From NCBI GenBank assembly GCA_946998295.1, contig CAMPYS010000014.1, forward strand, positions 1-46,360: a stretch of DNA of 46,360 nt, given 5' to 3'. Shown here piece by piece: positions 8,900-17,803 of the stretch (positions within the stretch are counted from its first letter, which is position 1; the number at the start of each line of letters is the position of its first letter). A program made the translations under genes and the position numbers. The notes under the pieces are model-generated. The model made no database searches, was not told where the DNA came from, and worked only from the letters and a program-made list of their open reading frames with translations. This stretch comes from an uncultured Prevotella sp. (GTDB taxonomy: Bacteria > Bacteroidota > Bacteroidia > Bacteroidales > Bacteroidaceae).

Positions 8900-9772
8900 T
8901 TAACCTAAATACTTCATTAATACCCTTGCATTACCACTTTCACGTATTTTTTCAATAGCTTTCTCCCTTATTTGGCGTACACGTTCTCTCGTTAATGCCA
9001 TTTCTGTCCCTATCTCTTCTAAGCCTTTTTCTTGGCACCCTATACCGAAACATTCTACTACTATTTTTCGTTCACGGTCTTTTAGTGTATTTTGCAAAAC
9101 TGCCTTCAAATCATCAGACATTGATTCAAAATCTACTGCCTTATCGGTACGTGAATCGTCTCCAGAGGATAGCATATCACTCATTGAATTATCATCATCA
9201 TCGCTAAATGGCGCGTCTATACTCATGTGATGATTATCTGCACTTTGACTTTGACGTATTCGTGCCTCTTCTATTCCTGTTAATTCGGCAATTTCATGGA
9301 TAGATGGACGACGATTATATTTTTGAACAAATTCATTAGTAACTTGATTTATTTTAGATATTGCTCCAACTTGATTAAGTGGCAATCTAACTATACGACT
9401 TTGTTCTGCTATAGCTTGTAATATACTTTGTCTAATCCACCAAACAGCATAAGATATAAATTTAAAACCTCTAGTTTCATCAAACTTTTCTGCCGCTTTA
9501 ACTAATCCAATATTTCCTTCATCAATAAGGTCAGTTAGGGAGAGACCTTGGTGTTGATATTGTTTTGCTACAGAAACCACAAAACGAAGGTTTGCCTTTA
9601 TTAGTTTTTCCTTTGCTCGTTCTCCTTTAATACCTCCTTTGTGTATTTCCTGAGCTAATTCAATCTCTTCATCAACGGTAATCATTGGCTCACGTCCAAT
9701 CTCTACCAAATACTTATCCAATGCTTCACTTGAACGATTGGTAATACTTTTAGAAATCTTAAGTTGTCTCAT
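8900..9772 (-). CDS. rpoD: RNA polymerase primary sigma factor (sigma-70)
   Basis: This is the housekeeping sigma factor that directs core RNA polymerase to TAnnTTTG-type promoters. At 290 aa it is the short Bacteroidetes form, lacking the region 1.1 and non-conserved insert of E. coli RpoD. Region 1.2 is at about residues 15-45. Region 2 includes LRFVVSVAKQYQHQGL, the DLIDEGNIGLVKAAEKFD core-binding segment and the promoter-melting stretch FISYAVWWIRQSI. Region 4.2 ends with the helix-turn-helix LEEIGTEMALTRERVRQIRE near the C terminus. It is monocistronic, with a promoter at 9840-9870 and a strong terminator. Confidence 0.97.
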   Translation of the reverse strand: MRQLKISKSITNRSSEALDKYLVEIGREPMITVDEEIELAQEIHKGGIKGERAKEKLIKANLRFVVSVAKQYQHQGLSLTDLIDEGNIGLVKAAEKFDETRGFKFISYAVWWIRQSILQAIAEQSRIVRLPLNQVGAISKINQVTNEFVQKYNRRPSIHEIAELTGIEEARIRQSQSADNHHMSIDAPFSDDDDNSMSDMLSSGDDSRTDKAVDFESMSDDLKAVLQNTLKDRERKIVVECFGIGCQEKGLEEIGTEMALTRERVRQIREKAIEKIRESGNARVLMKYLG

Positions 9773-9839
9773 TGATTTTTAATTTACTCTCCTTAGTATT
9801 ATTAGTAATTATTTCAACAATTGCAAAATAATCGGCTTG

Positions 9840-9870
9840 CAAAGATAATTAAACTTTTCAATAAGAACAA
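9840..9870 (-). promoter_or_regulatory. Promoter of rpoD
   Basis: The minus strand reads TTG (9868-9870), a 20-bp spacer, then TATCTTTG (9840-9847), within one base of the consensus spacing. It lies 67 bp upstream of the rpoD start. Confidence 0.7.
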
Positions 9871-9942
9871 TTTTTTTTATATATTTAACCAAACAAAACT
9901 ACATTTGTATTTTATTTCTTTATTAAAATTAAATTTTCTACC

Positions 9943-9950
9943 TAACTTTG
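9943..9950 (+). promoter_or_regulatory. Probable promoter -7 box of the cas operon
   Basis: TAACTTTG fits TAnnTTTG and lies 57 bp before the cas6 start. No TTG is found at the usual -33 spacing, so strength is uncertain. No other -7-type box was seen between cas6 and the leader, where genes are separated by at most 33 bp, so the whole module may depend on it. Confidence 0.5.
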
Positions 9951-10006
9951 AACATATACTTAACTATATTGTCTTTCAATATTATAAATACCCTAAATCA
10001 TAACTA

Positions 10007-10687
10007 ATGAAACAAGTAGAAACTTTAATCCTCCAGTTTAACACTAAATTAAAACAACGTGAAATATCTTTATTTCGTGGTGCAGTAATTGCAAAGTTAG
10101 CTAAAAACAATATACTTTATCACAATCATATAGATGATGGTTTCCGATATAATTATCCTTTAGTTCAATATAAAATTTTAGATGGTAAAGCTTCTATAGT
10201 ATATGTAGGAATTGAAGGCGCTAATGCCGCTTCAGATTTTATGTCTGCAAATGATCTAAATCTGCAAATAGGAACACAATTAAAAATCTTTCAATTTCTA
10301 AATATCAAAACAGATAAGATTAATTTAGGAATTGCTGAAAGTTCAAATACATACTTTATAAAACATTGGTTACCATTTAACGCAAAAAACTTTACCTCTT
10401 ACAAAAAAAGCAAAAGCATAGTAGATACAGCTCAATTATTAGAAAAAATATTACTTGGTAATATCCTTTCTTTTCTTAAATCTCAACTTGTCTTTGTAGA
10501 GGAAAAAATACAAGTTAATATTACAGATATTATAGAAGTAAAAAACATAAAATTCAAAGACATACATTTACTATGTATGGATGTGCTTTTTTGTTGCAAT
10601 GTCTTTTTACCATCATACATAGGACTTGGCAAACATTCAAGCATAGGATATGGAACTTTGTTTAGAAAAAATGATATAAAAAAATAA
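10007..10687 (+). CDS. cas6: Cas6 CRISPR RNA endoribonuclease
   Basis: Cas6 cuts the precursor transcript of the array inside each repeat and leaves a repeat-derived 5' tag on each crRNA. The 226-aa size and two-part layout fit the Cas6b-type family common in Bacteroidetes. The glycine-rich RNA-binding loop GLGKHSSIGYG is at residues 206-216 near the C terminus, its normal place. Residues such as His39 and His41 (LYHNH) are candidate catalytic residues, but I cannot assign the active site. It is the first gene of the cas operon and lies 25 bp before cas10. Processing of the array downstream would leave the tag AUUAAGAC if it cuts 8 nt from the repeat end, the usual Cas6 position. Confidence 0.88.
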   Translation: MKQVETLILQFNTKLKQREISLFRGAVIAKLAKNNILYHNHIDDGFRYNYPLVQYKILDGKASIVYVGIEGANAASDFMSANDLNLQIGTQLKIFQFLNIKTDKINLGIAESSNTYFIKHWLPFNAKNFTSYKKSKSIVDTAQLLEKILLGNILSFLKSQLVFVEEKIQVNITDIIEVKNIKFKDIHLLCMDVLFCCNVFLPSYIGLGKHSSIGYGTLFRKNDIKK

Positions 10688-10712
10688 TTATATAAAGAAA
10701 AAGTTTAAGTTT

Positions 10713-12254
10713 ATGACGTATTTATATGGTGCTGCCGTACAAGGTATACAAAATTATATTTTTCAAATTAACGATTTGAAAAATATAATAGGAGCAAGTG
10801 AATTGGTAGAACAAATTTGTAGTTCCGAATTAAAAAGTTTAATAGGTGAAGAATGGGAAGATGATAATTCTATTATAAGTGCTGCAGGAAATATTAAATA
10901 TATTTTTGATAATGAAGACACTCTAAAGAATGAAGACACTCTAAAGAATGTGTTTTTAAAGTTTCCAAAACAAATAATGCAATTAGCACCAGGTATAACA
11001 ATTAGCCAAGCAGCAGTACAACTTAATAAAGAATTTTCTAAAGCAGTGAATGAACTTGAAAATAAACTACAGATACAACGCAACAGGCCAATAAACAGTA
11101 TTACTTTAGGCTTTATGGGTATGAAACGCTATCCCAAAACAGGACTACCACTAATTAACAAGTCAATAAATAAAGAATTTGTAGATGCTTCTACTTTTGC
11201 AAAAAAAAATGTTGTAGATATAAATAAAAGAAGAGTATTATGCAAGAAGAGTTTTTATGGTAGAAATAGCTATGGCAAAAAATTAAAGGCAGAACAGATA
11301 GCATCGAATATTGAAGATATCACCGACAAGAATAATTGGATAGCTGTTATACATGCTGACGGCAATGGAATAGGACAAGTTGTTCAAAAAGTAGGAAAAA
11401 ATAAAGAAGACTATAAAAAATTTTCAATAGCATTAGATAATGCTACTATTAAAGCTGCTAATGATGCATACGAAGCAGTAAAAAACGAACTTGAAGAAAA
11501 CAGTATAATACCTATACGCCCTATTGTGTTGGGTGGAGATGATTTAACTGTTATAATCAGAGGAGATTTAGCATTACCTTATGTACAAAAATTTTTAGAG
11601 AGCTTTGAAAAGTATACGGGTGAAGGTGACTTAAGTATTTTACTATCAGAACATAAGGTATTTAAAAATGGTAACAAACTTACTGCATGTGCAGGTATTG
11701 CTTTTATAAAATCATCTTATCCATTTTATTATGGATACGATTTGGCAGAACAATTATGTAAAGAAGCAAAGAACAAAACAAAAGAGTATACAAAAGATGG
11801 AGAGTTACCACATTCTTGTATAATGTTCCATAAAGTACAAGACTCTTTCATAATGGAATATAAAAATATTGCGAAACGTGAGTTATATCCTAATAAGGAA
11901 ATATCATTTAAATTTGGTCCTTATTATCTATCAAAAGAAGAAAAAACTAAAGAGTTTTTTACAATAAAAGATTTGATAGAATGTGTTGACTCATTATCTA
12001 ATGATAATAAAGAAGGTATACGCTCGGGCATAAGACAATGGTTGAAATCTTTATATAAAAATAAAGAAATGGCAGAGCAAAAGCTTATACGTCTAAAAAA
12101 TATTCAAGAAAACGAAGAGAATAAAGAGTTATTAGAAAAATTAACAAATGCACGGGAAGAAAAGGACGAAAATGACAAAGATATAAAAATACAAATATAT
12201 CCTGCATTTGATGTATTAGCATATTATACAATTAAAAATCAAAATACTAAATAA
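10713..12254 (+). CDS. cas10: Cas10 (Cmr2/Csm1-like) cyclic oligoadenylate synthase lacking the HD domain
   Basis: Cas10 is the large subunit of type III effectors; on binding target RNA, its Palm domains turn ATP into cyclic oligoadenylates. The N terminus begins directly with the first Palm domain (YLYGAAVQGIQNYIF), where family members usually have a preceding HD nuclease domain; that domain is absent and no HD pair is seen elsewhere. The first Palm has HADGNG with Asp216. The second carries an intact GGDD at 274-277 (VLGGDDLTVI), followed by SYPFYYGYDLAEQLC. The result is 513 aa, short for Cas10. An 18-bp tandem duplication encodes EDTLKN twice near residues 68-79. It is therefore predicted to be cyclase-competent and DNase-negative. 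Confidence 0.92.
   Translation: MTYLYGAAVQGIQNYIFQINDLKNIIGASELVEQICSSELKSLIGEEWEDDNSIISAAGNIKYIFDNEDTLKNEDTLKNVFLKFPKQIMQLAPGITISQAAVQLNKEFSKAVNELENKLQIQRNRPINSITLGFMGMKRYPKTGLPLINKSINKEFVDASTFAKKNVVDINKRRVLCKKSFYGRNSYGKKLKAEQIASNIEDITDKNNWIAVIHADGNGIGQVVQKVGKNKEDYKKFSIALDNATIKAANDAYEAVKNELEENSIIPIRPIVLGGDDLTVIIRGDLALPYVQKFLESFEKYTGEGDLSILLSEHKVFKNGNKLTACAGIAFIKSSYPFYYGYDLAEQLCKEAKNKTKEYTKDGELPHSCIMFHKVQDSFIMEYKNIAKRELYPNKEISFKFGPYYLSKEEKTKEFFTIKDLIECVDSLSNDNKEGIRSGIRQWLKSLYKNKEMAEQKLIRLKNIQENEENKELLEKLTNAREEKDENDKDIKIQIYPAFDVLAYYTIKNQNTK
10911..10946 (+). repeat. 18-bp in-frame tandem duplication inside cas10
   Basis: The unit AATGAAGACACTCTAAAG occurs twice back to back with no mismatch (10911-10928 and 10929-10946). 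It adds six residues to a variable loop region and could change copy number by slipped-strand replication without breaking the frame. Confidence 0.85.
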
Positions 12255-12262
12255 TAAAATAA

Positions 12263-12823
12263 ATGGCAATAATTAAATATAAAATAGAATTTTTCTCTAA
12301 TTGGCATTGCAGCTCAGGATTAGCTGCTGGAGCTGATGTTGATACATTAGTAATAAAAGATGATAATAATTTACCATTTATTCCTGGCAGAACAATAAAA
12401 GGACTACTACGTGATGCCATGAGAGAATTAATTGGCTATAACGACTTGACTCCAGAAAAAATAAATGAATTATTTGGATATAATAATGATAAAGATTCTT
12501 ACTATAAAAAAGGATGTGTTTCGTTTACCAATGCAACACTTGATAAATCAGAAATTAACACTATTGTAAAAAATAATTTATCATCCTTCCTATACAAATC
12601 TTTTACATCAACAGCTATTGATGAAAATGGTATAGCAAAAGATAGTAGTTTACGTTCTATAGAAACTGTTGTTCCTTGTGTACTTCATGCCATATTGTAT
12701 GGTGTACCTGAAGAAAGTGAAACTTATTTTGAGAATGCTTTTAAATATATAAAGCGTTTGGGATTGGGTAGAAATAGAGGTTATGGAAGATGTAAAATAT
12801 CAATAGATAAAGATATACTATAA
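12263..12823 (+). CDS. Csm3-like Cas7 backbone subunit (single RAMP)
   Basis: Cas7 subunits line the crRNA and, in type III systems, cut the bound target RNA at 6-nt steps. This 186-aa protein is one RAMP domain. It begins with a ferredoxin-like strand and SGLAAGADVDTLVIKD, which lines up with the catalytic loop of Csm3; Asp27 sits at the cleavage residue. This is followed by LPFIPGRTIKGLLRDAMREL, and the C-terminal glycine loop is LGLGRNRGYGRC (from residue 166). It lies 8 bp after cas10, and its stop overlaps the next start by one base. It is the only single-domain Cas7 of the operon, so several copies may assemble, or it may fill one position as in III-D complexes. Which of these holds is inference. 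Confidence 0.87.
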   Translation: MAIIKYKIEFFSNWHCSSGLAAGADVDTLVIKDDNNLPFIPGRTIKGLLRDAMRELIGYNDLTPEKINELFGYNNDKDSYYKKGCVSFTNATLDKSEINTIVKNNLSSFLYKSFTSTAIDENGIAKDSSLRSIETVVPCVLHAILYGVPEESETYFENAFKYIKRLGLGRNRGYGRCKISIDKDIL

Positions 12824-14274
12824 TGGAGAAAATACAATTTAAATGCACGTTGATATCTGATATAGTTTTAAATCAATTCTCTGCTACTGAAGGGAAAAGT
12901 AGAACTCTTGATTTTATACCAGGAAATAATTTTCTTGGAATTGTTGCTTCGCAACTATATAAAAAAGAGGATCTTCCTACCTATGAACTTTTTCATAGTG
13001 GAAAAGTTCGATTTGGCGATGCTCATCCTTCTAATAAAGGCAATCGTGGTTTACATGTTCCCGCGTGTATATTTAAACCTAAGTTGAAAGAAGAAGTAGG
13101 TAATTGGTATATTCATCATTTTATAGATATTAATGATGAGAATATCAAATCACTACAACTAAAACAGTGTAGAGAAGGATACTATATATTTGATGATAAT
13201 AAATGCATAGCTATAGATGTTAATATTAAAAAAAACTTTACTATCAAATCAGCTTATGATGCAAACAAACGACGGTCTGAAGACAAGAAAATGTTTGGTT
13301 ATGAAGCACTTTGTAAAGGCTTAACTCTATATTTTGATGTAGAAATAGAGGATGAATTATTAGGCTACAAGGAGAATATTGTTAATGCCCTTTGTGGCAT
13401 AAAACACATAGGACGCTCAAGAACTGCAGAATATGGATTAGTAAAAATAGAAGAAGACACATTTAAAGAAGTATCTTCCAATACTATTAATAATGGTGAA
13501 ACTATTACCACTGTTTATGCAGATGGTAGACTTATTTTTTTAGATAAAAATGGAATACCTACCTTCAATATAACAGCTAAAGATTTGGGATTTGAAGCAG
13601 AAGGTACAGAAATAGATTGGACTTTATCTCAAGTTAGAACATTTCAGTATGCCCCATGGAACTACAAACGCCAATCTTATGACACAGACCGCTGTGGCTT
13701 TGAAAAAGGAACTGTTTTAATTGTAAAATGTAATACTATTTTAAATGGTAGCCGATATGTTGGTTCATACCAAAACGAAGGCTTTGGTAAAATTATCTAT
13801 AATCCTATTTTTTTATCTCAAGGAAAAAATGGAAAGGCTATATATCAACTCGTTAAGAAAGAAAAAGATGAAAACAGGGAAGAATTAAATTCAGAGGAAT
13901 CAGATGCAAAAACTCCTTTAATAGCCTTTCTTAATAAGCAGAAAAAAAGTAATGAAGACTATATTAATTCATTAAAGAAAGTCAATGAATTTGTTAAAAA
14001 CAATGCTGTTATTTTTAGACAAGATGTCTTTGCTTCACAATGGAGTTCTATTAGAAATTTAGCGATGGGATTTTCTGATGGAGAAACATTAAAACAAAAC
14101 ATAGAAAATTATCTTAAGCATGGGATTGCAAAAGATAAATGGATGGACAAAAATCGAAAAAAAATACTTATGGCTTTTATAGATGAAATGATTAAACAAA
14201 ATAAAGAAACTGTTCAAGATACAATTATAAATCTCTCATCGGAAATGGCAAAAATATGTAAAATGAAAAAGTAA
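12823..14274 (+). CDS. csx10: Csx10, Cas5-like RAMP of subtype III-D
   Basis: Csx10 is the Cas5-type subunit that holds the 5' tag end of the crRNA next to Cas10 in subtype III-D. The N terminus (TLISDIVLNQ, then RTLDFIPGNNFLGIVASQLY) matches the Csx10 pattern of a hydrophobic strand, then an IPG motif and GxxA. The glycine loop GIKHIGRSRTAEYG is at residues 192-205. A second RAMP-like region follows (about residues 240-335, including NEGFGKIIYNPIFL). The last 120 residues are almost purely helical and charged, an unusual feature that could replace the missing small subunit Cas11. The start codon overlaps the previous stop (ATAATG). Csx10 is a main argument for calling the locus III-D. Confidence 0.85.
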   Translation: MEKIQFKCTLISDIVLNQFSATEGKSRTLDFIPGNNFLGIVASQLYKKEDLPTYELFHSGKVRFGDAHPSNKGNRGLHVPACIFKPKLKEEVGNWYIHHFIDINDENIKSLQLKQCREGYYIFDDNKCIAIDVNIKKNFTIKSAYDANKRRSEDKKMFGYEALCKGLTLYFDVEIEDELLGYKENIVNALCGIKHIGRSRTAEYGLVKIEEDTFKEVSSNTINNGETITTVYADGRLIFLDKNGIPTFNITAKDLGFEAEGTEIDWTLSQVRTFQYAPWNYKRQSYDTDRCGFEKGTVLIVKCNTILNGSRYVGSYQNEGFGKIIYNPIFLSQGKNGKAIYQLVKKEKDENREELNSEESDAKTPLIAFLNKQKKSNEDYINSLKKVNEFVKNNAVIFRQDVFASQWSSIRNLAMGFSDGETLKQNIENYLKHGIAKDKWMDKNRKKILMAFIDEMIKQNKETVQDTIINLSSEMAKICKMKK

Positions 14275-14278
14275 TAAA

Positions 14279-15673
14279 ATGGAAGGCTTAATATATAAAT
14301 ATCGTTCATTAGCACGAATTACGATAGAAGCAGCAACACCTTTATCTATTTGCTGTGGGGATAAAAGTATAAAAACAGATACAATAATAAATCGTGATGT
14401 AAATGGATTACCCTTTATCCCTGGTACAACAATTGCAGGGCTGGTACGACATGCCATAAAAGATAAAGAAAAAAGAAACTCACTAATGGGGTGTCAAGAA
14501 AAAGATAATAGTGAAGGGTCGCGATTATTTTTTACTGAAGCAAAAATATTAGATGCACATTCTATACCAATAGATGGACTAATAGACCAAAGTAAATTAG
14601 ACAAAACGAATAAAGATTTTATTAAAAACTTTAAAGTATTACCCATTCGTCAACATACTAAAATTTCACCCAAAGGAATAACAGTAGATAAAGGTAAATT
14701 TGATGAAGAGATCATTTATAAAGGTACACGGTTTTGCTTTGAAATGGAACTAATTTCTGAGGAAAATGAAGAAGAAGAATTACTTCAAATAATAGATAGT
14801 ATATATGCTACAGATTTTCGTATTGGTGGAGGTAGTAGAAGTGGATTCGGAAAAATAAAAGTAGTTTCTGCAAAATTTAAAACATTAAATCTTTCAGACA
14901 ATAAAGACATGAATCTTTATTTAAATAAATCGTCGTCACTATCTGAAGAAAATACATTTTATCAATCTTTTAATTATGAGTCGAAAGAAAATACCAACTA
15001 TATATCATATCACTTGATTCTAAAACCAAAAGATTTCATCTTCTTTAGTTCTGGTTTTGGAAATAGTAAAGCAGATAATACTATAGTAAAAGAAAGACTT
15101 ATCAGTTGGTCCAATAAGACAAAAGCTTCTTTTATCGAACAAAATAAAACCATCTTGATACCCGCTTCGGCTATTAAAGGTGCTATTTCACATCGCACAA
15201 CTTTTCATTATAATAAGTTAAAGGGTATTTATGCCGATGAAATAGCTCCTAAAGAGTTACAAAAAAAAGTAGGTAAATATAATACTGCTGTAAAAGAATT
15301 ATTTGGAAGTGAAGGAGGAAATGGTGAAAATAAAAAACGAGGTAATGTACTTATAGCAGATGTTTTACGAGAACGAAATATAAATGATAAAGAGAAGGTT
15401 ATAACCCATGTAAAGATAGATAGGTTTACAGGCGGAGCTATAGACGGTGCTCTTTTCAATGAAGAAACATTATATGCTGAAAATGAAAAAATAGAAATAG
15501 AAATACTTGTTAATGAAGAAGTTTTCAAAAATAATGATGGAAATAATATAGAAAAAGCATTTGAACAAACATTGAAAGATATTTGCACAGGAAGGCTGCC
15601 ACTCGGCGGGGGTGTAAACAAAGGGAATGGTATCTTTATAGGTGAACTACATAAAAATGGAGATAAAATTTAA
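14279..15673 (+). CDS. Double Csm3-like RAMP (Cas7-2x type)
   Basis: Two Cas7 domains are fused in 464 aa. Domain 1 has Asp34 in TDTIINRD, then LPFIPGTTIAGLVRHAI and the glycine loop IGGGSRSGFGKI (from 182). Domain 2 has Asp266 in KADNTIVKE, then ILIPASAIKGAISHR and the loop LPLGGGVNKGNG (from 440). Both Asp residues occupy the position of the target-RNA cleavage residue of Csm3, so both halves may be active. A Cas7-2x fusion beside Csx10 and Csx19 is a known feature of III-D loci. It lies 4 bp after csx10 and 5 bp before the next gene. Domain 2 has a long insertion between its IP motif and its glycine loop. Confidence 0.87.
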   Translation: MEGLIYKYRSLARITIEAATPLSICCGDKSIKTDTIINRDVNGLPFIPGTTIAGLVRHAIKDKEKRNSLMGCQEKDNSEGSRLFFTEAKILDAHSIPIDGLIDQSKLDKTNKDFIKNFKVLPIRQHTKISPKGITVDKGKFDEEIIYKGTRFCFEMELISEENEEEELLQIIDSIYATDFRIGGGSRSGFGKIKVVSAKFKTLNLSDNKDMNLYLNKSSSLSEENTFYQSFNYESKENTNYISYHLILKPKDFIFFSSGFGNSKADNTIVKERLISWSNKTKASFIEQNKTILIPASAIKGAISHRTTFHYNKLKGIYADEIAPKELQKKVGKYNTAVKELFGSEGGNGENKKRGNVLIADVLRERNINDKEKVITHVKIDRFTGGAIDGALFNEETLYAENEKIEIEILVNEEVFKNNDGNNIEKAFEQTLKDICTGRLPLGGGVNKGNGIFIGELHKNGDKI

Positions 15674-15678
15674 ATATT

Positions 15679-16101
15679 ATGAGTTTGATAGATATAAATA
15701 AAATAGATTTAACTGCCCGTTATGAGGGGTATTTATGGATGAGTAACGAAATTTCACCACACATATACAATTACGATAAACAGCTTGATAAAAAGCTATT
15801 AGAAAGTATTAATCCTTTTGTAGTTGAGGGATTTTTATACAACAAAGAAAATAGAAAATCTTATTATATTAAAAATGTAGATGGTAAGCAGTATATTTAT
15901 AGTTATGAAGTATCTGATAAAGACCTTAATAATAAAGATATGATAGAGGAATATATTGCGCATAGAATGGGAGATCACACTGTATTAAAGTTCTTAAGAT
16001 ATTGGAAAGAAGAGCAAGATAATATTAATTTCAATTTTCCTGTACTTGTGTTTGATAAATTAGTCTTTATAGGATTTAAAACAAGAGAAGAAGTAAAATA
16101 A
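15679..16101 (+). CDS. csx19: Csx19-like small III-D protein
   Basis: This is a 140-aa protein with no catalytic motif. Position (between the double Cas7 and the large TIGR03986 RAMP), size, and the short GYLWMSNE segment followed by a YIKNxDGKQYIYSYEV strand fit the Csx19/TIGR03984 family of subtype III-D. Csx19 has been described as a subunit of III-D complexes, and its role is not well established. Recognition here rests mostly on context, as the sequence is short and diverged. It is rich in Tyr, Asp and Lys, without a signal peptide or membrane segment. The next gene starts 33 bp later, the widest gap in the operon. Confidence 0.68.
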   Translation: MSLIDINKIDLTARYEGYLWMSNEISPHIYNYDKQLDKKLLESINPFVVEGFLYNKENRKSYYIKNVDGKQYIYSYEVSDKDLNNKDMIEEYIAHRMGDHTVLKFLRYWKEEQDNINFNFPVLVFDKLVFIGFKTREEVK

Positions 16102-16134
16102 GATAAAAAGAAATAAAAACAATATAATTATAAT

Positions 16135-17799
16135 ATGAAAGAAGATTTAAAAGAAGATTTTTATAATCCATACGCATTTATACCACTATCAGAAAAAGTA
16201 TTCTCATATACTGAAGAAGAAAAAAAAGCATTTGAATTTGCGCAAGACATTCCTTTCAAAGATGGACTTTCTGGTAAAATACACGTAAAAATGATAGCTA
16301 AAACTCCTTTTATTGTTAAAGATATAAAGGAGGAAAAACAAGAATATTATGAAAATTATAATATAAAGGAGGACAACAAGCAGAAAAAATATTTTATACC
16401 TGCAACATCTTTAAAAGGTATGGTTCGCTCTGTGTTTGAAATTATTACTTTATCAAATATCAGAAACTATATGGCTGATAATCGTTATAGTATAAGAGAT
16501 TTAGAAAGCGATAACTATTCTCTAAAAAAAGGAGAACAAAAAAGTGGACTGCTTATAGAATTAAAAAATAAGTATTACATCATCCCTTGCAAATCAGAAA
16601 AAGTGCCATACGAGACTATAAAAGAAGAAGAAGGAGTTTATATAAAGTATAAAAAAACAATAGAAGAAAAATATAACTCTCTGAAAGAATACATTTTTGA
16701 AAAAGACGACGATAACACACATATATGGTTTTTCTCTGGATATATGGAAAATAAGAAAAATGAATACGATTTTACCATTCCTGATTTAAAAGAAGATAAG
16801 CTTATTGACATAGAGGAAGATGTATTAAATGATTTTTTATTTATCAATAATATAGAGAACAAAAATAAATCATGGGAATTTTGGAAAAAGAAACTAAAAA
16901 ATTACAATAATATATCTGATATTATAGAAGATAAGTATAAAGGTATAGTACCTTGTTTCTTTCGTACAAAAATAAAAGAGGAAAAAACTGTTGTAAAAGA
17001 TTTTGGTTTTTCATTTCTTTACAGACAACCGTATCCTAAAAAACTAACAGATTGTTTACCACAACAATTTAAAAATAAAAGTTTTGACATGGCTCAAGCT
17101 CTATTTGGATATGTAGAAAATAAAGATGCCTTGAAAGGACGTGTACAATTTACAAATGCCTATATAGATGAAGCAAAATTAGAGGGCGAACAAACATTCG
17201 TATTAGGATCTCCACATGCTACATATTATCCTTTTTACTTAGAGCAAAATAATAATAAACTAAACGACTATTTTTCTAAAGATGCAAAAATTGCAGGATG
17301 GAAACGAATGCTTATTCATAAAAATGCAAAAAAAGGAGGAAAAATAAAAAACAAAACCACGTCTTCCTTTTCACCATTAAAAGCAGGTACTTCGTTTTCG
17401 TTTGATATTTATTTCCATAATTTACACCATTACGAAATAGGAGCATTACTATCTGCACTCACATTCTGTAACCATGAAGAGTGCTACCATTCATTAGGAT
17501 ATGCAAAACCTTTTGGATACGGAAAAATAAAACTTGAAGATTTAAAGATAGATATAGACCAAAATACAATTAGTCCAGATAAACTTATACAGAGTTTTAA
17601 AGATAAAATATGTTCTCAAACAGAATTAAAAGAAAATGAATGGAATGAACAAATAAAATCATTATTTATAATTGCAGCAGGGGAATATGGAGAAAAAGAA
17701 ATTAGATACCCAAAACTTAAAGATTTTAATTATATAAAGAAACATAATATGAGTCTAAAAAATTTCTCACCAGAAAATTTATATAAAAAAAGACAATGA
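16135..17799 (+). CDS. Large RAMP of the TIGR03986 family (Cas7 with insertion)
   Basis: This 554-aa CRISPR RAMP protein has a family-typical start NPYAFIPLSEKVF. It continues with GKIHVKMIAKTPFIV, a FIPATSLKGMVRSVFEII segment (from 87), a long charged insertion (about residues 110-310), then AQALFGY and KGRVQFTNAYI, and a C-terminal glycine loop SLGYAKPFGYGK (453-464). It probably corresponds to the Cas7-insertion subunit of III-D complexes, placed toward the crRNA 3' end. That equivalence is inferred from size and gene neighbourhood. I see no clear catalytic Asp equivalent to those in the other Cas7 domains. It lies 4 bp before the CARF nuclease gene. Confidence 0.85.
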   Translation: MKEDLKEDFYNPYAFIPLSEKVFSYTEEEKKAFEFAQDIPFKDGLSGKIHVKMIAKTPFIVKDIKEEKQEYYENYNIKEDNKQKKYFIPATSLKGMVRSVFEIITLSNIRNYMADNRYSIRDLESDNYSLKKGEQKSGLLIELKNKYYIIPCKSEKVPYETIKEEEGVYIKYKKTIEEKYNSLKEYIFEKDDDNTHIWFFSGYMENKKNEYDFTIPDLKEDKLIDIEEDVLNDFLFINNIENKNKSWEFWKKKLKNYNNISDIIEDKYKGIVPCFFRTKIKEEKTVVKDFGFSFLYRQPYPKKLTDCLPQQFKNKSFDMAQALFGYVENKDALKGRVQFTNAYIDEAKLEGEQTFVLGSPHATYYPFYLEQNNNKLNDYFSKDAKIAGWKRMLIHKNAKKGGKIKNKTTSSFSPLKAGTSFSFDIYFHNLHHYEIGALLSALTFCNHEECYHSLGYAKPFGYGKIKLEDLKIDIDQNTISPDKLIQSFKDKICSQTELKENEWNEQIKSLFIIAAGEYGEKEIRYPKLKDFNYIKKHNMSLKNFSPENLYKKRQ

Positions 17800-17803
17800 T
17801 ATT

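Noticed and set aside
9821..10003. 60-codon plus-strand frame before cas6
   Set aside because: It overlaps the rpoD promoter and the cas -7 box, and its translation is typical AT-rich noise.
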